Assembly: GCF_900177615.1 (NCBI RefSeq)
Contig: NZ_FXAP01000007.1
Span: forward strand, 62,001 to 126,000
Length of the DNA stretch: 64,000 nt
Direction of reading: 5' to 3'
From: Plantibacter flavus
GTDB lineage: Bacteria > Actinomycetota > Actinomycetes > Actinomycetales > Microbacteriaceae
The notes under the pieces are model-generated. The model searched no databases. It had not been told where the DNA came from and saw only the letters and a list, made by a program, of their open reading frames with translations. Shown one piece after another: positions 32,208 through 41,018 of this stretch (its first letter is position 1; each line of letters begins with the position of its first letter). Both the position numbers and the translations under genes were made by a program.

Positions 32208-32282
32208 CCCCTCACAACCCCTCTGCCAACTCGTCAACGCCGACCTCGAATCTCCCGAGCGGCGGCCAGAACGGAGCTCCAC

Positions 32283-32705
32283 ATGACCAGCCAACCCATC
32301 GATGAGATCGCGCACCGCCGCCACGCGGCAGAGGAGGCGTTCCGAACAGCGAAGGCCCACGCGGACGAGCTGCGCATCGAGCACACCCGTCTAGTCCTCG
32401 GAGCCGCGTTCCCTCGACACACCGTCGCGATATTCGCTCGTCAGTGGGACGAGGACCAGGCATGCCTCGTCCAGCTCCTCACCGACCAGCCTGGGGTCAC
32501 CGACATCGACCTGATGAACGACCCGACAGACGGGATCCTCCTCAGCGAGCAACGACGCGCCATCGCCCTCGCCGATCAAGCGGTGATCCTCGTGGGCTCG
32601 GATGAGGATCTGTGGCGACTCATCGGAACGCCCGAGGTCGACCACAGCGACTGGTCGGAGTTCCCACTCGAGCTCCGGCACGTGGCCCACCAGGCGGCGG
32701 CATGA
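32283..32705 (+). CDS. Unknown helical protein
   Basis: 140 residues. Coiled N-terminus (HRRHAAEEAFRTAKAHADEL), then VAIFARQWDEDQACLVQLL and a C-terminal part with AIALADQAVILVGSDEDLWR. Overlaps the next gene by four bases (ATGA). Start ATG 32283 after CGGAG. No family recognised. Confidence 0.6.
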   Translation: MTSQPIDEIAHRRHAAEEAFRTAKAHADELRIEHTRLVLGAAFPRHTVAIFARQWDEDQACLVQLLTDQPGVTDIDLMNDPTDGILLSEQRRAIALADQAVILVGSDEDLWRLIGTPEVDHSDWSEFPLELRHVAHQAAA

Positions 32706-33400
32706 GCCACCCGGTCATCGCGCCACTGTCCGACGGCCGCCGGGTGCAGGTGCCCGGTGACTACGTCGATGAGTGGAAGACCGACGTGCGCGAGCTCAAC
32801 ACGCTCCTCGGTCTCGGCGACTGGTTCACGGATGGGGGCGAGAAGCGACAGGCCCTCATCGAGGGAGCGTCCAAGGATTGGGCGCGCTGTGACCATCCTC
32901 GGAACCCTGCGACGCAGGTACGCGTGACGAATCTGCGGCAAGCCGGCACCTTCGTCCCGAACGAACCACACGCCTCCGTCTGGATCTGTGACAAGCGAAG
33001 CTGCCTCCTGGACGCCATGGCCTGGGCGGAGCGCCAGACCAACGACACCGCGGTGTGGATCGACGCCGACGGTGCCGCCCATGAAGAATTGCCGGCGGTC
33101 ACGGCATCGAACGAGCCTGCCGTCACGCTCCCGCTGACCCCTGCGGCAGCGAGCAAACTGATGGACGAAGATGGTTTCGTCGACCTCGCAATCAGCATCG
33201 ACAAGGTCGAGTACTTCGATGCGCTCGGTGAGAGGGGTGAGCGCACCATCGAGGACTTCCTCCACGACCAGTCGTTCACTTTCGGGTTGCCGCACGACTG
33301 CAGCTCCGAACCCGTCGCCATCAAGGGCGAGGTCATCACCGTCAACTACACCACCAACATCCGGGAAGTGCTCCCGGAGGAGAGTGAGAGTCAGCAATGA
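32702..33400 (+). CDS. Unknown protein with CxH/Cx4C motifs
   Basis: 232 residues, ATG 32702 overlapping the previous stop. DWARCDHPRNPATQVRVTNL and VWICDKRSCLLDAMAWAERQ contain Cys/His that may bind metal. The C-terminal part has LTPAAASKLMDEDGFVDLAI and SFTFGLPHDCSSEPVAIKGE. Overlaps the next gene by four bases, so three genes (32283-33978) form a coupled set. Function unknown. Confidence 0.65.
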   Translation: MSHPVIAPLSDGRRVQVPGDYVDEWKTDVRELNTLLGLGDWFTDGGEKRQALIEGASKDWARCDHPRNPATQVRVTNLRQAGTFVPNEPHASVWICDKRSCLLDAMAWAERQTNDTAVWIDADGAAHEELPAVTASNEPAVTLPLTPAAASKLMDEDGFVDLAISIDKVEYFDALGERGERTIEDFLHDQSFTFGLPHDCSSEPVAIKGEVITVNYTTNIREVLPEESESQQ

Positions 33401-33978
33401 CCACAGCAGAGAACGCACCCGATGTCACGCCAGAGTCCGTTCCGAAGAAGGAGTTCACGGTCGCGGTCTTCGCTGACCCTCGGGCTGCGACGCACCTCTT
33501 GCAGGAGACGATCGCGAAGCTGATCGACACACGCGGCATCGAACTGGGGCTCATCGACCTCTCCTCGACGGCCGGTCGCTGCGTCGCCCAAGCATTCAAG
33601 GACGCCGGCGTCCCATACAAGTCACTGGAGTTCGGGCAAGAGTATCCCGTCGATGAGTCAATGGTGGACGGCGTACCCGCCGTTGACGTTGTGGCCGTGA
33701 GCTCGACGTGGGGTCACGCGTTTTCACGAGGTCAGCACTTGACGACCATCGACGAGCTTGGCGCCATCGATGCGAATGTCGTCCTCATCCCCGCCATGGT
33801 CGACATCGACGAGACGCACCTCGACTTCACACACGGCTCCCTCATGGGGGTCGTCTACACGCAGCTCGAGGAAGCGCGGCGACCTGTGCTCATCATCGAC
33901 ACCCCCGAGCGCGGACTGCGCATGGGTCCCGACGGGGCGTATCTGCGTGCCATCGTGCACGTGTCGGGCGCAAGCTAG
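33397..33978 (+). CDS. Unknown alpha/beta protein
   Basis: 193 residues. Alternating strands and helices: FTVAVFADPRAATHLLQETI, IELGLIDLSSTAGRCVAQAF, AVDVVAVSSTWGHAFSRGQH, ANVVLIPAMVDIDETHLDFT and VLIIDTPERGLRMGPDGAYL. The layout suggests a Rossmann-like or SLOG-like fold, but no nucleotide motif is certain. Last of three overlapping genes before the RecJ-like gene. Confidence 0.6.
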   Translation: MTTAENAPDVTPESVPKKEFTVAVFADPRAATHLLQETIAKLIDTRGIELGLIDLSSTAGRCVAQAFKDAGVPYKSLEFGQEYPVDESMVDGVPAVDVVAVSSTWGHAFSRGQHLTTIDELGAIDANVVLIPAMVDIDETHLDFTHGSLMGVVYTQLEEARRPVLIIDTPERGLRMGPDGAYLRAIVHVSGAS

Positions 33979-34091
33979 CTGGATCCAGCACCCGCGAGCC
34001 GTCGTATCTGTTCATAAACGAGTGAGTACGACGGCTTCGTCGGTCCTAGTCTTGGACCAGTCCCCACCCTGATCTTCCGCGAAGGAGCGAC

Positions 34092-36026
34092 ATGAACAAC
34101 CCCGGAATCACCAGCACCATCGCCGAACCGATCGACTTCGGCGTCTACCAGGACACATCCATCTTCAGCGTCCTCCGCCGAAAGAACGGCTGGACCGACG
34201 ACTACCTGCAGAAGATCAACGATCCGTTCCACGCGGAGCTCAAGGACGTCGAGCAGATGACGGCAGAGCTCGAACGCATCCGCCTCTCCGGGGAACAGCT
34301 CGTCGTTCTCCCCGACTTCGACATGGACGGTGTGACCTCGGGCGTTCTCGGGTGGGCTGGTCTCAACGAACTCGGCTTCAACGTCCACCTCTACGTGCCT
34401 GACTATCGACGTGGGCACGACATCTCCGTCGACGCCGTCCGCGAACTGCGAGACCAGTTCCCCCACGCCAGTGCGATCATCACCTGCGATGGCGGCATCA
34501 ACAGCAACGAGGGCATCGAGGAGGCCCGTCGCCTCGGTCTGCGCACGCTTGTCACCGATCACCACGTTGAGCTGCCGCCGGGAAGCGCCGCCGACTTCGC
34601 AGTGAACCCTGAGCGAATCGTCGAGGACTACGCACACCCCGGGATCTGCGGGGCCTACGTCCTGCACCAGGTGCTTGTCGCCTACGCGCAGCGCTATGCG
34701 CCCCACCACCTCGGGAGCATCTCGCTCCTGAAGCTGTTCGCGGGGATCGGGACAGTCTCCGACGTCATGCCGCTTTTCTTCGAGAATCGGCAGATGGTGC
34801 GCGACTCGCTGTCGTTGGCTCGCATGCTCCACGTATCAATCGCCGAAGACGACCAGAACACCAAGTACGACATCGAGAACAGCATCCTCATGATGCTGCT
34901 GCGGTCCAAGCCTCACCACCCGGCGTTCGTCTCGGCCTTCGAGGGGTTCGCGTTGATGATGCAGGCCTTCAAGGAGCACCGCAAGCCACTCCTGGATGAG
35001 AACGGTCTGCAGCTCGTCGACCCGTACGGCAAGCCGATGTTCGCCGCCGGCAAGCTGCGCAGCCTGGCCGACCTGAACGAGGAGTTCTACGCGTTCTACC
35101 TCGCACCGGCATTCAACGCCATTCGGCGAGTAGAGGGATCGATGCACGACGCCTTCGGGGTCTTCATGGCACCGACGACTGCTGAGAAGTACGAGCACGC
35201 GAAGAACGTCATCGACGCCAACGAACTGCGGAAGGAGCTGTCGGGCGAGTACCTGGAGAAGATCTGGACGGAGGACCAACCACTTGCCGACCAGGGGGTG
35301 TACTTCACAGATGCACCGTCCGGCATGTTGGGTCTCATCGCATCCCACATCATGCGCGAAACGGCTCGGCCAACGCTCGTCGTGCATCGGCCGAGCAACG
35401 CCTCTGATCCGATCAGCGGATCTGCACGCTCTCCGTTCTGGTTCCCGATCATCACAACGATGACGCCTCTCGGCTTCTTCGCCATCGGGCATGAGAGTGC
35501 ATGCGGTGTTCGCCTGGAAAACCTCGCACAGCTCGGCCGCTTCGCCGAGGCGCTGGAGGAGGAAGCCGGTGGCATCTACGCCAGAATGCTCCTGAGCGGC
35601 GAGCTCGAAGCGGCAGAGAGCGCTGCCCTCGTCCTCGGACCGCAGGTCGACTGCGACGCTGGGCTGACCGACGTCGATGAGCTCATGGACCTCGCAAAGG
35701 GTATCGACTCCCTGGCGCCGTACGGCCACGGATTCCCTCGGCCCGATGTCGAAATCGTGGTGGACCTCGCGCGTTGCTCGATCAAACTCCTGGGCTCAGA
35801 CGACCAACACCTGCGCATCGTCCTCCCGATCGGGATGAAGGTGCTCTGGTGGAACGCAGCGGATCGGTTGGAGGAACTGCAGCAGCTGGCCAAGAGTCAC
35901 GTCCCCGGTGAGAGCATCATCCGGTTGCACGTGCGCTTCTCCATCAACGTCTTCCGAGGCAACGAGTCCGTTCAAGCGGTCGTCGAGCGGATGATCGACG
36001 ACATGCGCACTGTCGACGATGAGTAG
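34092..36026 (+). CDS. DHH-family exonuclease, RecJ-like
   Basis: 644 residues; ATG 34092 with GAAGGAGCGAC. Motif I VVLPDFDMDGVTSG (Asp75, 77, 79), motif II IITCDGGI (Asp133), motif III LVTDHH (156-158) and a later Asp region (GIGTVSDVMPL) form the DHH metal site. A DHHA1-like end contains FFAIGHESACGVRLENLAQL. RecJ degrades 5' single-stranded ends in recombination and repair. The insert of about 100 residues between the domains (AFEGFALMMQAFKEHRKPLL) is longer than usual. Overlaps the CPBP protease gene by eight bases. Confidence 0.85.
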   Translation: MNNPGITSTIAEPIDFGVYQDTSIFSVLRRKNGWTDDYLQKINDPFHAELKDVEQMTAELERIRLSGEQLVVLPDFDMDGVTSGVLGWAGLNELGFNVHLYVPDYRRGHDISVDAVRELRDQFPHASAIITCDGGINSNEGIEEARRLGLRTLVTDHHVELPPGSAADFAVNPERIVEDYAHPGICGAYVLHQVLVAYAQRYAPHHLGSISLLKLFAGIGTVSDVMPLFFENRQMVRDSLSLARMLHVSIAEDDQNTKYDIENSILMMLLRSKPHHPAFVSAFEGFALMMQAFKEHRKPLLDENGLQLVDPYGKPMFAAGKLRSLADLNEEFYAFYLAPAFNAIRRVEGSMHDAFGVFMAPTTAEKYEHAKNVIDANELRKELSGEYLEKIWTEDQPLADQGVYFTDAPSGMLGLIASHIMRETARPTLVVHRPSNASDPISGSARSPFWFPIITTMTPLGFFAIGHESACGVRLENLAQLGRFAEALEEEAGGIYARMLLSGELEAAESAALVLGPQVDCDAGLTDVDELMDLAKGIDSLAPYGHGFPRPDVEIVVDLARCSIKLLGSDDQHLRIVLPIGMKVLWWNAADRLEELQQLAKSHVPGESIIRLHVRFSINVFRGNESVQAVVERMIDDMRTVDDE

Positions 36027-36819
36027 GCCAGGAGCAGCGCGCAGACCAGTGACCGGAGCCTGGGCCAGGACTGTCCTCGTCCTGGCCGGGTCGCTCGCGA
36101 TCTACGTCGCGACAGCGCTGCTGGGCACGGTACTCACCGGCGACGCGATTGCTGGAGCTGCGATCTCCAACCTCGCCGTCTTCATCCTGGCCCTCGCGCT
36201 GCGGTGGCGCCGCACGGGGACTCCCCTGGCTCCGCCACCGCAGTTCCGCGCTCGATCGATCAGCTTCTGGGCCGCAGCCGCCTTCGGACTCGTTGTGTGC
36301 TGGCTCCTCGGCCAGACGGCCGCTGCGCTCGCCTACGACACATTCGGGTCTCCGGCGTTCGATGCGGCCAATGCGGCGAAGGCGGCGGGGCCGATCTGGC
36401 TACTGCTGCTGACGTCGTTGTTCCTTGCTCCGCTCGGCGAGGAGTCGTTGATCCGAGGGATCGCCTATCCGGTCTTGCGCCGCCACTGGCCCCCCTTGGC
36501 GTCGGCCTTCGTTACGTCCATGGTGTTCGCGCTCCTGCATGGCAACCTGGTCCAGATCGCCCTGACCATCCCCTTGGGGATGGTGCTGGCGGCCGTCTAC
36601 GAGGCGACAGAGCGCCTCTGGCCGGTAATCATCATGCACGTCATCTTCAACATGACGAGCACCTTCGTTCCGAGATCATTCATCGAAGGTATAAGCCGCC
36701 CGGCAGTCGTGGTGGCCCTCATCGTGGCGACCGGGCTCGTACTGTTCGCTCTTTCACCAGCGCGATACAGGGCCGAGGGTTTAGAGGTCGAAAAGAGCAC
36801 GGGACATCCGGCTGGGTAG
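36019..36819 (+). CDS. CPBP-family intramembrane metalloprotease (CAAX-like)
   Basis: 266 residues with about seven spans. The family motifs are present: EESLIRG (141-147), FALLHGN (His174) and HVIFN (His207), which form the Glu/His metal site. CPBP proteins cleave membrane or prenyl-type substrates; in bacteria some confer bacteriocin immunity or process surface proteins. The ATG overlaps the end of the RecJ-like gene, so it is cotranscribed, an odd pairing. A strong terminator follows. Confidence 0.85.
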   Translation: MSRPGAARRPVTGAWARTVLVLAGSLAIYVATALLGTVLTGDAIAGAAISNLAVFILALALRWRRTGTPLAPPPQFRARSISFWAAAAFGLVVCWLLGQTAAALAYDTFGSPAFDAANAAKAAGPIWLLLLTSLFLAPLGEESLIRGIAYPVLRRHWPPLASAFVTSMVFALLHGNLVQIALTIPLGMVLAAVYEATERLWPVIIMHVIFNMTSTFVPRSFIEGISRPAVVVALIVATGLVLFALSPARYRAEGLEVEKSTGHPAG

Positions 36820-36835
36820 CCGTTCCGTGCTCGAG

Positions 36836-36881
36836 AACCCTCGCTGAGAGCTTCCGCCCGTTGGCGGTCTCAGCGAGGGTT
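36836..36881 (+). terminator. Strong intrinsic terminator
   Basis: AACCCTCGCTGAGA (36836-36849) pairs perfectly with TCTCAGCGAGGGTT (36868-36881); CG-rich inner stem. Confidence 0.85.
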
Positions 36882-37011
36882 TCGGCTTGGTGGCCACCGC
36901 GCCGTGTGTTGAGCGGGGGCGCTGCTCCCCGCTGATTCAGTCAAAGTTCCAGGCGACCGAGTCCCGGCGGCGGGGCCGCGGCGACTTGATCGGTGCCTGA
37001 CTGTTCTGTTT

Positions 37012-37036
37012 GGGTGACCGGGTCGGCCGGTCACCC
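37012..37036. promoter_or_regulatory. GGTCAC-containing inverted repeat
   Basis: GGGTGACCGG (37012-37021) and CCGGTCACCC (37027-37036) around GTCGG. Contains GTGACC and GGTCAC, the word of the hub and parR region. Lies in a 304-base gap (36820-37123) before the gene at 37124. Confidence 0.5.
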
Positions 37037-37123
37037 GGGTGTGTGGTTGAGGAGTGCTTTTCTGGCTGTGGCCGGTAGTCTCCTCAGACACACTTTTCAA
37101 ACAGGATGAGACGAGGTGAGACC

Positions 37124-37519
37124 ATGAAGATCAGCACGACGTTCTACAACGACGAGGGTGAGCTCATGGCTCCCCGTGAGCTCGACGTGAAGCTCTCCAG
37201 CGTCACGCCCGGCGGGTTCCCCTCCCTCGAGGAGGGCTTCTACCACCGCTTCAAGTTCGAAGGCCGGACCGAAGCTGAGCTCGAGACCAAGTCTCGACGC
37301 TTCTTCGCGGAAATGAACGACGTCTCGGGCTACCTGAGCCTCGTCATCCGCCCCTACAGCGTCGAGATGGGCAACTACGTCCGCCATGGCATCGACGTCA
37401 TCTACGTCGTCGAGAGCGCCAAGCAGGCCGAGCAGGCAGCTGCGCAGGCATCCGCCCGCAGAGCTACCCAGGCTCACCTCGCGCCGTCTACCGTCGTCGC
37501 TGCCTCTCGCACGCGGTAA
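37124..37519 (+). CDS. Unknown protein
   Basis: 131 residues from ATG 37124 with ACGAGGTGAG upstream. Beta-rich core: MKISTTFYNDEGELMAPREL, GFPSLEEGFYHRFKFEGRTE and GYLSLVIRPYSVEMGNYVRH. An Ala/Gln-rich helical tail (SAKQAEQAAAQASARRATQA) follows. No family recognised. Start of its own unit downstream of the inverted repeat. Confidence 0.65.
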   Translation: MKISTTFYNDEGELMAPRELDVKLSSVTPGGFPSLEEGFYHRFKFEGRTEAELETKSRRFFAEMNDVSGYLSLVIRPYSVEMGNYVRHGIDVIYVVESAKQAEQAAAQASARRATQAHLAPSTVVAASRTR

Positions 37520-37826
37520 CTCCGATTCCCCGAGCCTCCCTGCGCGGAGGCTGCCCCCCGGGTACCCCGCGAGGGATCTCTCCACAACTGCCTCGGCGGA
37601 TCGTGGCGAGGTCCCTCGCACCTTTTCCTTGAACCTTCCGGCGTAGGCGCTGGCTCGGCGGTAGCCCTACGCCCGCTTGCGCCGGAAGCACGACGCCCCG
37701 TCCAGCCGATCTGCTTGCCGGAGTGACCTCGCTCGATTCTGTGATTGCACCCGTTCGAGGGCCATGTCCATGGAAGACTGAGAAGAGGCTCGTATACGCG
37801 CAAAAACAGAGAGATTCGGTACCGCC
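37520..37826 (+). other. Gene-free stretch with three stacked hairpins
   Basis: AGCCTCC (37533) with GGAGGCT (37546-37552); GCGAGGGA (37569-37576) with TCCCTCGC (37612-37619); CTTCCGGCG (37635-37643) with CGCCGGAAG (37680-37688), inside which GCGTAGG can pair with CCTACGC (37666-37672). Terminator plus a structured leader or small RNA. Confidence 0.45.
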
Positions 37827-38390
37827 ATGAAGATCGCCCAGCAGGCCCGCGTTACCACCATCATGGTGGCCGCAGCCCTTGTGCTCACAGGCTGTGTCGG
37901 TGCTGGTCCGGCCGTCGATCGAGACACGGAGACCGCAGCGCCCGCGCCCAGCGCGTCCGCTTCTCGGTCGGGCGCCGATGGGCAAGCGGCGTTTGAGAAG
38001 GCGGCGAAAGATGCCGTCGACATCAAGGTGCTCTCGGTCATCGACCCGCGCACCTTCCGGGTCGCGCCAAGCGACGAGGCTCAAGCGAGAAACCACCTCT
38101 CAGGTGAACTCACCGTCACCCTGTTTGACGACGCGAAACTCGTCACACCAAAGCCCGACGAATGTGGCTACGACAAGGCGCTCGCTTTCGCCACCCAGTA
38201 CTTCACCGAGAACCCGGAGGCCGGCGCGATCGTGTCCGGTTCCTTCTCGAGCTCGTCCTATTTCGAAGCGGCCCTTCGTGCAGGTGTGGCTTACATTCCT
38301 GACGTCACTCCTCCCCTCGCGATCGCGCAGGAAGAGGGTCAGGTCGCCGACGGGAGCCTCTGGGTGACCTGCCCCGGCTTCGGCGACTGA
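37827..38390 (+). CDS. Lipoprotein
   Basis: 187 residues. Signal TTIMVAAALVLTGCVGAG with lipobox LTGC, then an Ala/Pro/Ser linker. The mature domain contains VLSVIDPRTFRVAPSDEAQA, LVTPKPDECGYDKALAFATQ-YFTENPEAGAIVSGSFSSSS and LWVTCPGFGD, with two Cys. Should sit on the outer membrane face. No known family. Confidence 0.8.
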   Translation: MKIAQQARVTTIMVAAALVLTGCVGAGPAVDRDTETAAPAPSASASRSGADGQAAFEKAAKDAVDIKVLSVIDPRTFRVAPSDEAQARNHLSGELTVTLFDDAKLVTPKPDECGYDKALAFATQYFTENPEAGAIVSGSFSSSSYFEAALRAGVAYIPDVTPPLAIAQEEGQVADGSLWVTCPGFGD

Positions 38391-38620
38391 CGAGCCGCTC
38401 GCAAGCCCCTGCGAGGAGCGCAGTGCCGAACCTTGCTCCTCTCAGAACAATGCGGTCGACCGCTACCGCCAGTGTGAGATCTTCACTGCCGGCGCCCTCG
38501 AAAGACCATGTCCGACCTGTTACCCCTACGCAGCCCGCGGCGATGCTGCCGATGCGTCTGCCAGGAATCGACCAAACTCCCCACTTCACCAACACCTAGC
38601 TCCAGAAGGAGATGATGACC

Positions 38621-39547
38621 ATGTCTGACGAAGTCAGTAGCAAGAGCACCACCACGAAGCCGCCTCGGTCAAGCAAGAAGCGCTTCGCTCTCCTCGCAGC
38701 CGGCGTGCTCGTCCTCGCCAGCACGATCACGGTCATCTCTGTCGGCGCCAGCGATCGTGAGACCGCGCGCCAGTGCGCAGTCGCCGTCGAGAACGGCAAG
38801 TCCATCGCGAAGCGCGCGACTGCCTCCGTGGTCAACGCCAATGCCGCACTGGAAGCCGTCAAGAGCACGGTGCTGCCGAAGAACGGCGGTACCAGCCGCG
38901 ACTACGCCTCGACGCGTCCCGCCGTGGAGGAAGTGGCCGAGATCAAGGCCGTGCCCGCCAGCGACGGTGTGGCTGCTGTGGCAGCCGTCGCACCCGTCGA
39001 GGGCCGTCTCAGCGGCGCCGAACTCATCGCGACCGTCGCTGACGCCACGCCAGCAGTCGAGAAGATCACGATCGCCGCGAAGTGCGCCGATCGTGACCAG
39101 GCGGCGGCAATCGTCAAGACCACCAAGGCCGCCGAGGCGGCCGCCAAGACGCTGAACACCGCACGCGCCGTGCTTGTGGCAGACTTCGCCGGATTCCAGA
39201 CCGACGAGACCAAGCGCATTGCCGCGGAAGTCGAAGCCGCCCGCGTCGCGGCCGAGGCAGCCGAAGCCGCTCGCGTGGCTGCGGAAGCCGCAGCTGCCGA
39301 AGAGGCGGCTCGCCGAGCAGCCGAAGAAGCCGCTAACAACAGCAACAACAACTACGACGATTCCGACAGCTCTAGTGGCGGGAGCAGTGGTGGTGGTTCC
39401 GGCGGTGGCGGTGGTTCCGGTTCCGGTTCCGGTGGCGGTGGCGGTGGCGGTGGCGGTGGCGGTGGCGGTGGCCAGATCGGCCCCGGCGGCAACCCGGACG
39501 GCAACTGCTGGACGGACAACGGCGCCGGCGGAACCCGTCCCTGCTGA
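38621..39547 (+). CDS. Membrane-anchored coiled-coil protein with Gly-rich end
   Basis: 308 residues from ATG 38621 (AAGGAG nine bases upstream; ATGs at 38612 and 38615 are too close). One N-terminal anchor (RFALLAAGVLVLASTITVIS), then long Ala-rich helices (VVNANAALEAVKSTVL; RIAAEVEAARVAAEAAEAAR) likely to coil, an Asn/Asp/Ser linker, a tract of over 20 Gly encoded by GGTGGC repeats, and a Cys-containing end (NPDGNCWTDNGAGGTRPC). Probably an exported surface or spacer protein. Confidence 0.75.
   Translation: MSDEVSSKSTTTKPPRSSKKRFALLAAGVLVLASTITVISVGASDRETARQCAVAVENGKSIAKRATASVVNANAALEAVKSTVLPKNGGTSRDYASTRPAVEEVAEIKAVPASDGVAAVAAVAPVEGRLSGAELIATVADATPAVEKITIAAKCADRDQAAAIVKTTKAAEAAAKTLNTARAVLVADFAGFQTDETKRIAAEVEAARVAAEAAEAARVAAEAAAAEEAARRAAEEAANNSNNNYDDSDSSSGGSSGGGSGGGGGSGSGSGGGGGGGGGGGGGGQIGPGGNPDGNCWTDNGAGGTRPC
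39431..39472 (+). repeat. GGTGGC hexanucleotide repeat, seven copies
   Basis: Seven exact GGTGGC units inside the coding frame encode 14 of the Gly residues. Unit gain or loss would keep the frame and change length by two Gly. Confidence 0.85.
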
Positions 39548-39632
39548 GCCATCCCGCGCACAAACCTCTCACCCACCATCGGTGGTGCTGAGAATCGGAC
39601 CACGTCACCATCGGGTGGCGCGTCCAGACCGA

Positions 39633-39668
39633 GAGTCCCCCGGGGAGCATCCGCTCCTCGGGGGACTC
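39633..39668 (+). terminator. Strong intrinsic terminator
   Basis: GAGTCCCCCGGGGAGC pairs with GCTCCTCGGGGGACTC, then TTTT. Confidence 0.85.
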
Positions 39669-39737
39669 TTTTCGTGCCGAACCGCGAACCGTGCAGTCGA
39701 TGTCCATGCGTCCGCATCCAAGGAACTGTGAGCAATC

Positions 39738-40322
39738 ATGAACGAGATTCACAACACCGTCACCACGGACGGTGCCACCCTGATGATCATCGCGTTTGTC
39801 GTCGCGGTCATCTGCTTGATCGTGTTCTTCTTCTTCGGCGGTGAACCAACCGGCTCGAAGCTCAAGCGGCGCCGAGGACAGATCTGCCAGGGCGTCGCGG
39901 CATTCATCTTCGTGCCCAGCGTCGTCGCCTTCTTCGTGGTCGGGGGCACCCATCGCGCAGACTTCGAGGTCGTCTACTCGGATACTGACCGGGCCAACGA
40001 CGTCATTCTGCCGGACGGTTCAATCACCGGTATCGGCGGACCGTTCGTAGAGATTGACCTCGACCAACACCGAGCCTCCTTCGTCACTCGATCGGAGGAT
40101 GGCGTGCTCAAGAGCTGGGATGTCCGAACCGGCACGACGTGGGACAGCACTCTGCTCGGAGGCGTGACTTGGTCGATCGCGGATGACGCTTCGGGCGGTT
40201 CCGCATACGTGAGCCACCAGAGCTGCAAGCTCGTCAATCGCGCGGGTCACACAGCCGCCACCGGAGGATGCGGAGCTACCAACGTGATCCACATCCCACC
40301 GATCCCCGAACGCCTGCCGTGA
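39738..40322 (+). CDS. Membrane protein with outer domain
   Basis: 194 residues. Two spans (LMIIAFVVAVICLIVFFFFG and GVAAFIFVPSVVAFFVVGG) flank a basic inner loop (SKLKRRRGQ). The outer domain of about 120 residues is beta-rich (DFEVVYSDTDRANDVILPDG, VLKSWDVRTGTTWD) with two Cys (HQSCKLV, TGGCGATN). No family recognised. The ribosome site (AAGGAACTGTGAGCAATC) is weak. Confidence 0.7.
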   Translation: MNEIHNTVTTDGATLMIIAFVVAVICLIVFFFFGGEPTGSKLKRRRGQICQGVAAFIFVPSVVAFFVVGGTHRADFEVVYSDTDRANDVILPDGSITGIGGPFVEIDLDQHRASFVTRSEDGVLKSWDVRTGTTWDSTLLGGVTWSIADDASGGSAYVSHQSCKLVNRAGHTAATGGCGATNVIHIPPIPERLP

Positions 40323-40373
40323 GCACCCCCTGCACCGCGGGAGATGCTCTCCGATCGAATTGCGAGCCCAACC

Positions 40374-41000
40374 ATGAACCCAGACAACCTCGTGCAGCCC
40401 ATCGTGGTTCTCCCGTCGAATCACTTCGAGACGATCGCAGCCGCGGCCCTCGCCTCGGCACTCGCCTGCGCCGGCGCCGACCGTTCAGGGGCCCCCTGGA
40501 GCGATTGGCTCAGTGCCGGATTCACCAAGAGCGTTCGCCGAGCCAAGCGCCCGGCAGACCTCGACCGCGTCCGAGCTGTCGCGCTCACCCGGACTGAGAT
40601 CGGCGTCGGAGAGGCTGTGGCCATGGCTTTCGCGCCCATCGTCTATGCGGACAGCCCGCCGCCGATCAGCCGACTGCAGGTGTCCGGACTCGATCTGGCC
40701 CGCGAGCAGACCACGTTCACCCTTCCGGGTGCGATCGTGCCGCAGGTCCAGATCAACGCCACCGTCGCCATGACGACCGGGAAGACCGCTGCGCAGGTGG
40801 CGCACGCGCTCGGAGTGTGGGTGCTCACCATGCCGTCCGAGCTCGTCCATTCGTGGGTAGAAAACCCAGGCCTCGAACTCGTGACGTGCCCGTTCAGCGG
40901 TGACACCGGTGAACCAGGTTCATGGGCAGTGGTCCGTGACAACGGGCTCACAGAGATCCCGGCGGGAACCGCCACCGTTCGGGTCGGCCTGCAGTTCTGA
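40374..41000 (+). CDS. PTH2-like peptidyl-tRNA hydrolase fold with N-terminal extension
   Basis: 208 residues from ATG 40374; an ATG at 40344 is an alternative. The C-terminal half has the PTH2 signatures INATVAMTTGKTAAQVAHAL (the GK-AAQ-HA motif) and, at the end, VVRDNGLTEIPAGTATVRVG (usually DAGxTEixPGTxTVLAxG). PTH2 enzymes release peptide from tRNA; plasmid or phage relatives may act otherwise. The N-terminal 110 residues include LPSNHFETIAAAALASALAC and a basic region and are unassigned. Key Lys and Asp-like positions are present, so activity is possible. Confidence 0.65.
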   Translation: MNPDNLVQPIVVLPSNHFETIAAAALASALACAGADRSGAPWSDWLSAGFTKSVRRAKRPADLDRVRAVALTRTEIGVGEAVAMAFAPIVYADSPPPISRLQVSGLDLAREQTTFTLPGAIVPQVQINATVAMTTGKTAAQVAHALGVWVLTMPSELVHSWVENPGLELVTCPFSGDTGEPGSWAVVRDNGLTEIPAGTATVRVGLQF

Positions 41001-41018
41001 CGCGCCGGCCAGCTCGGC

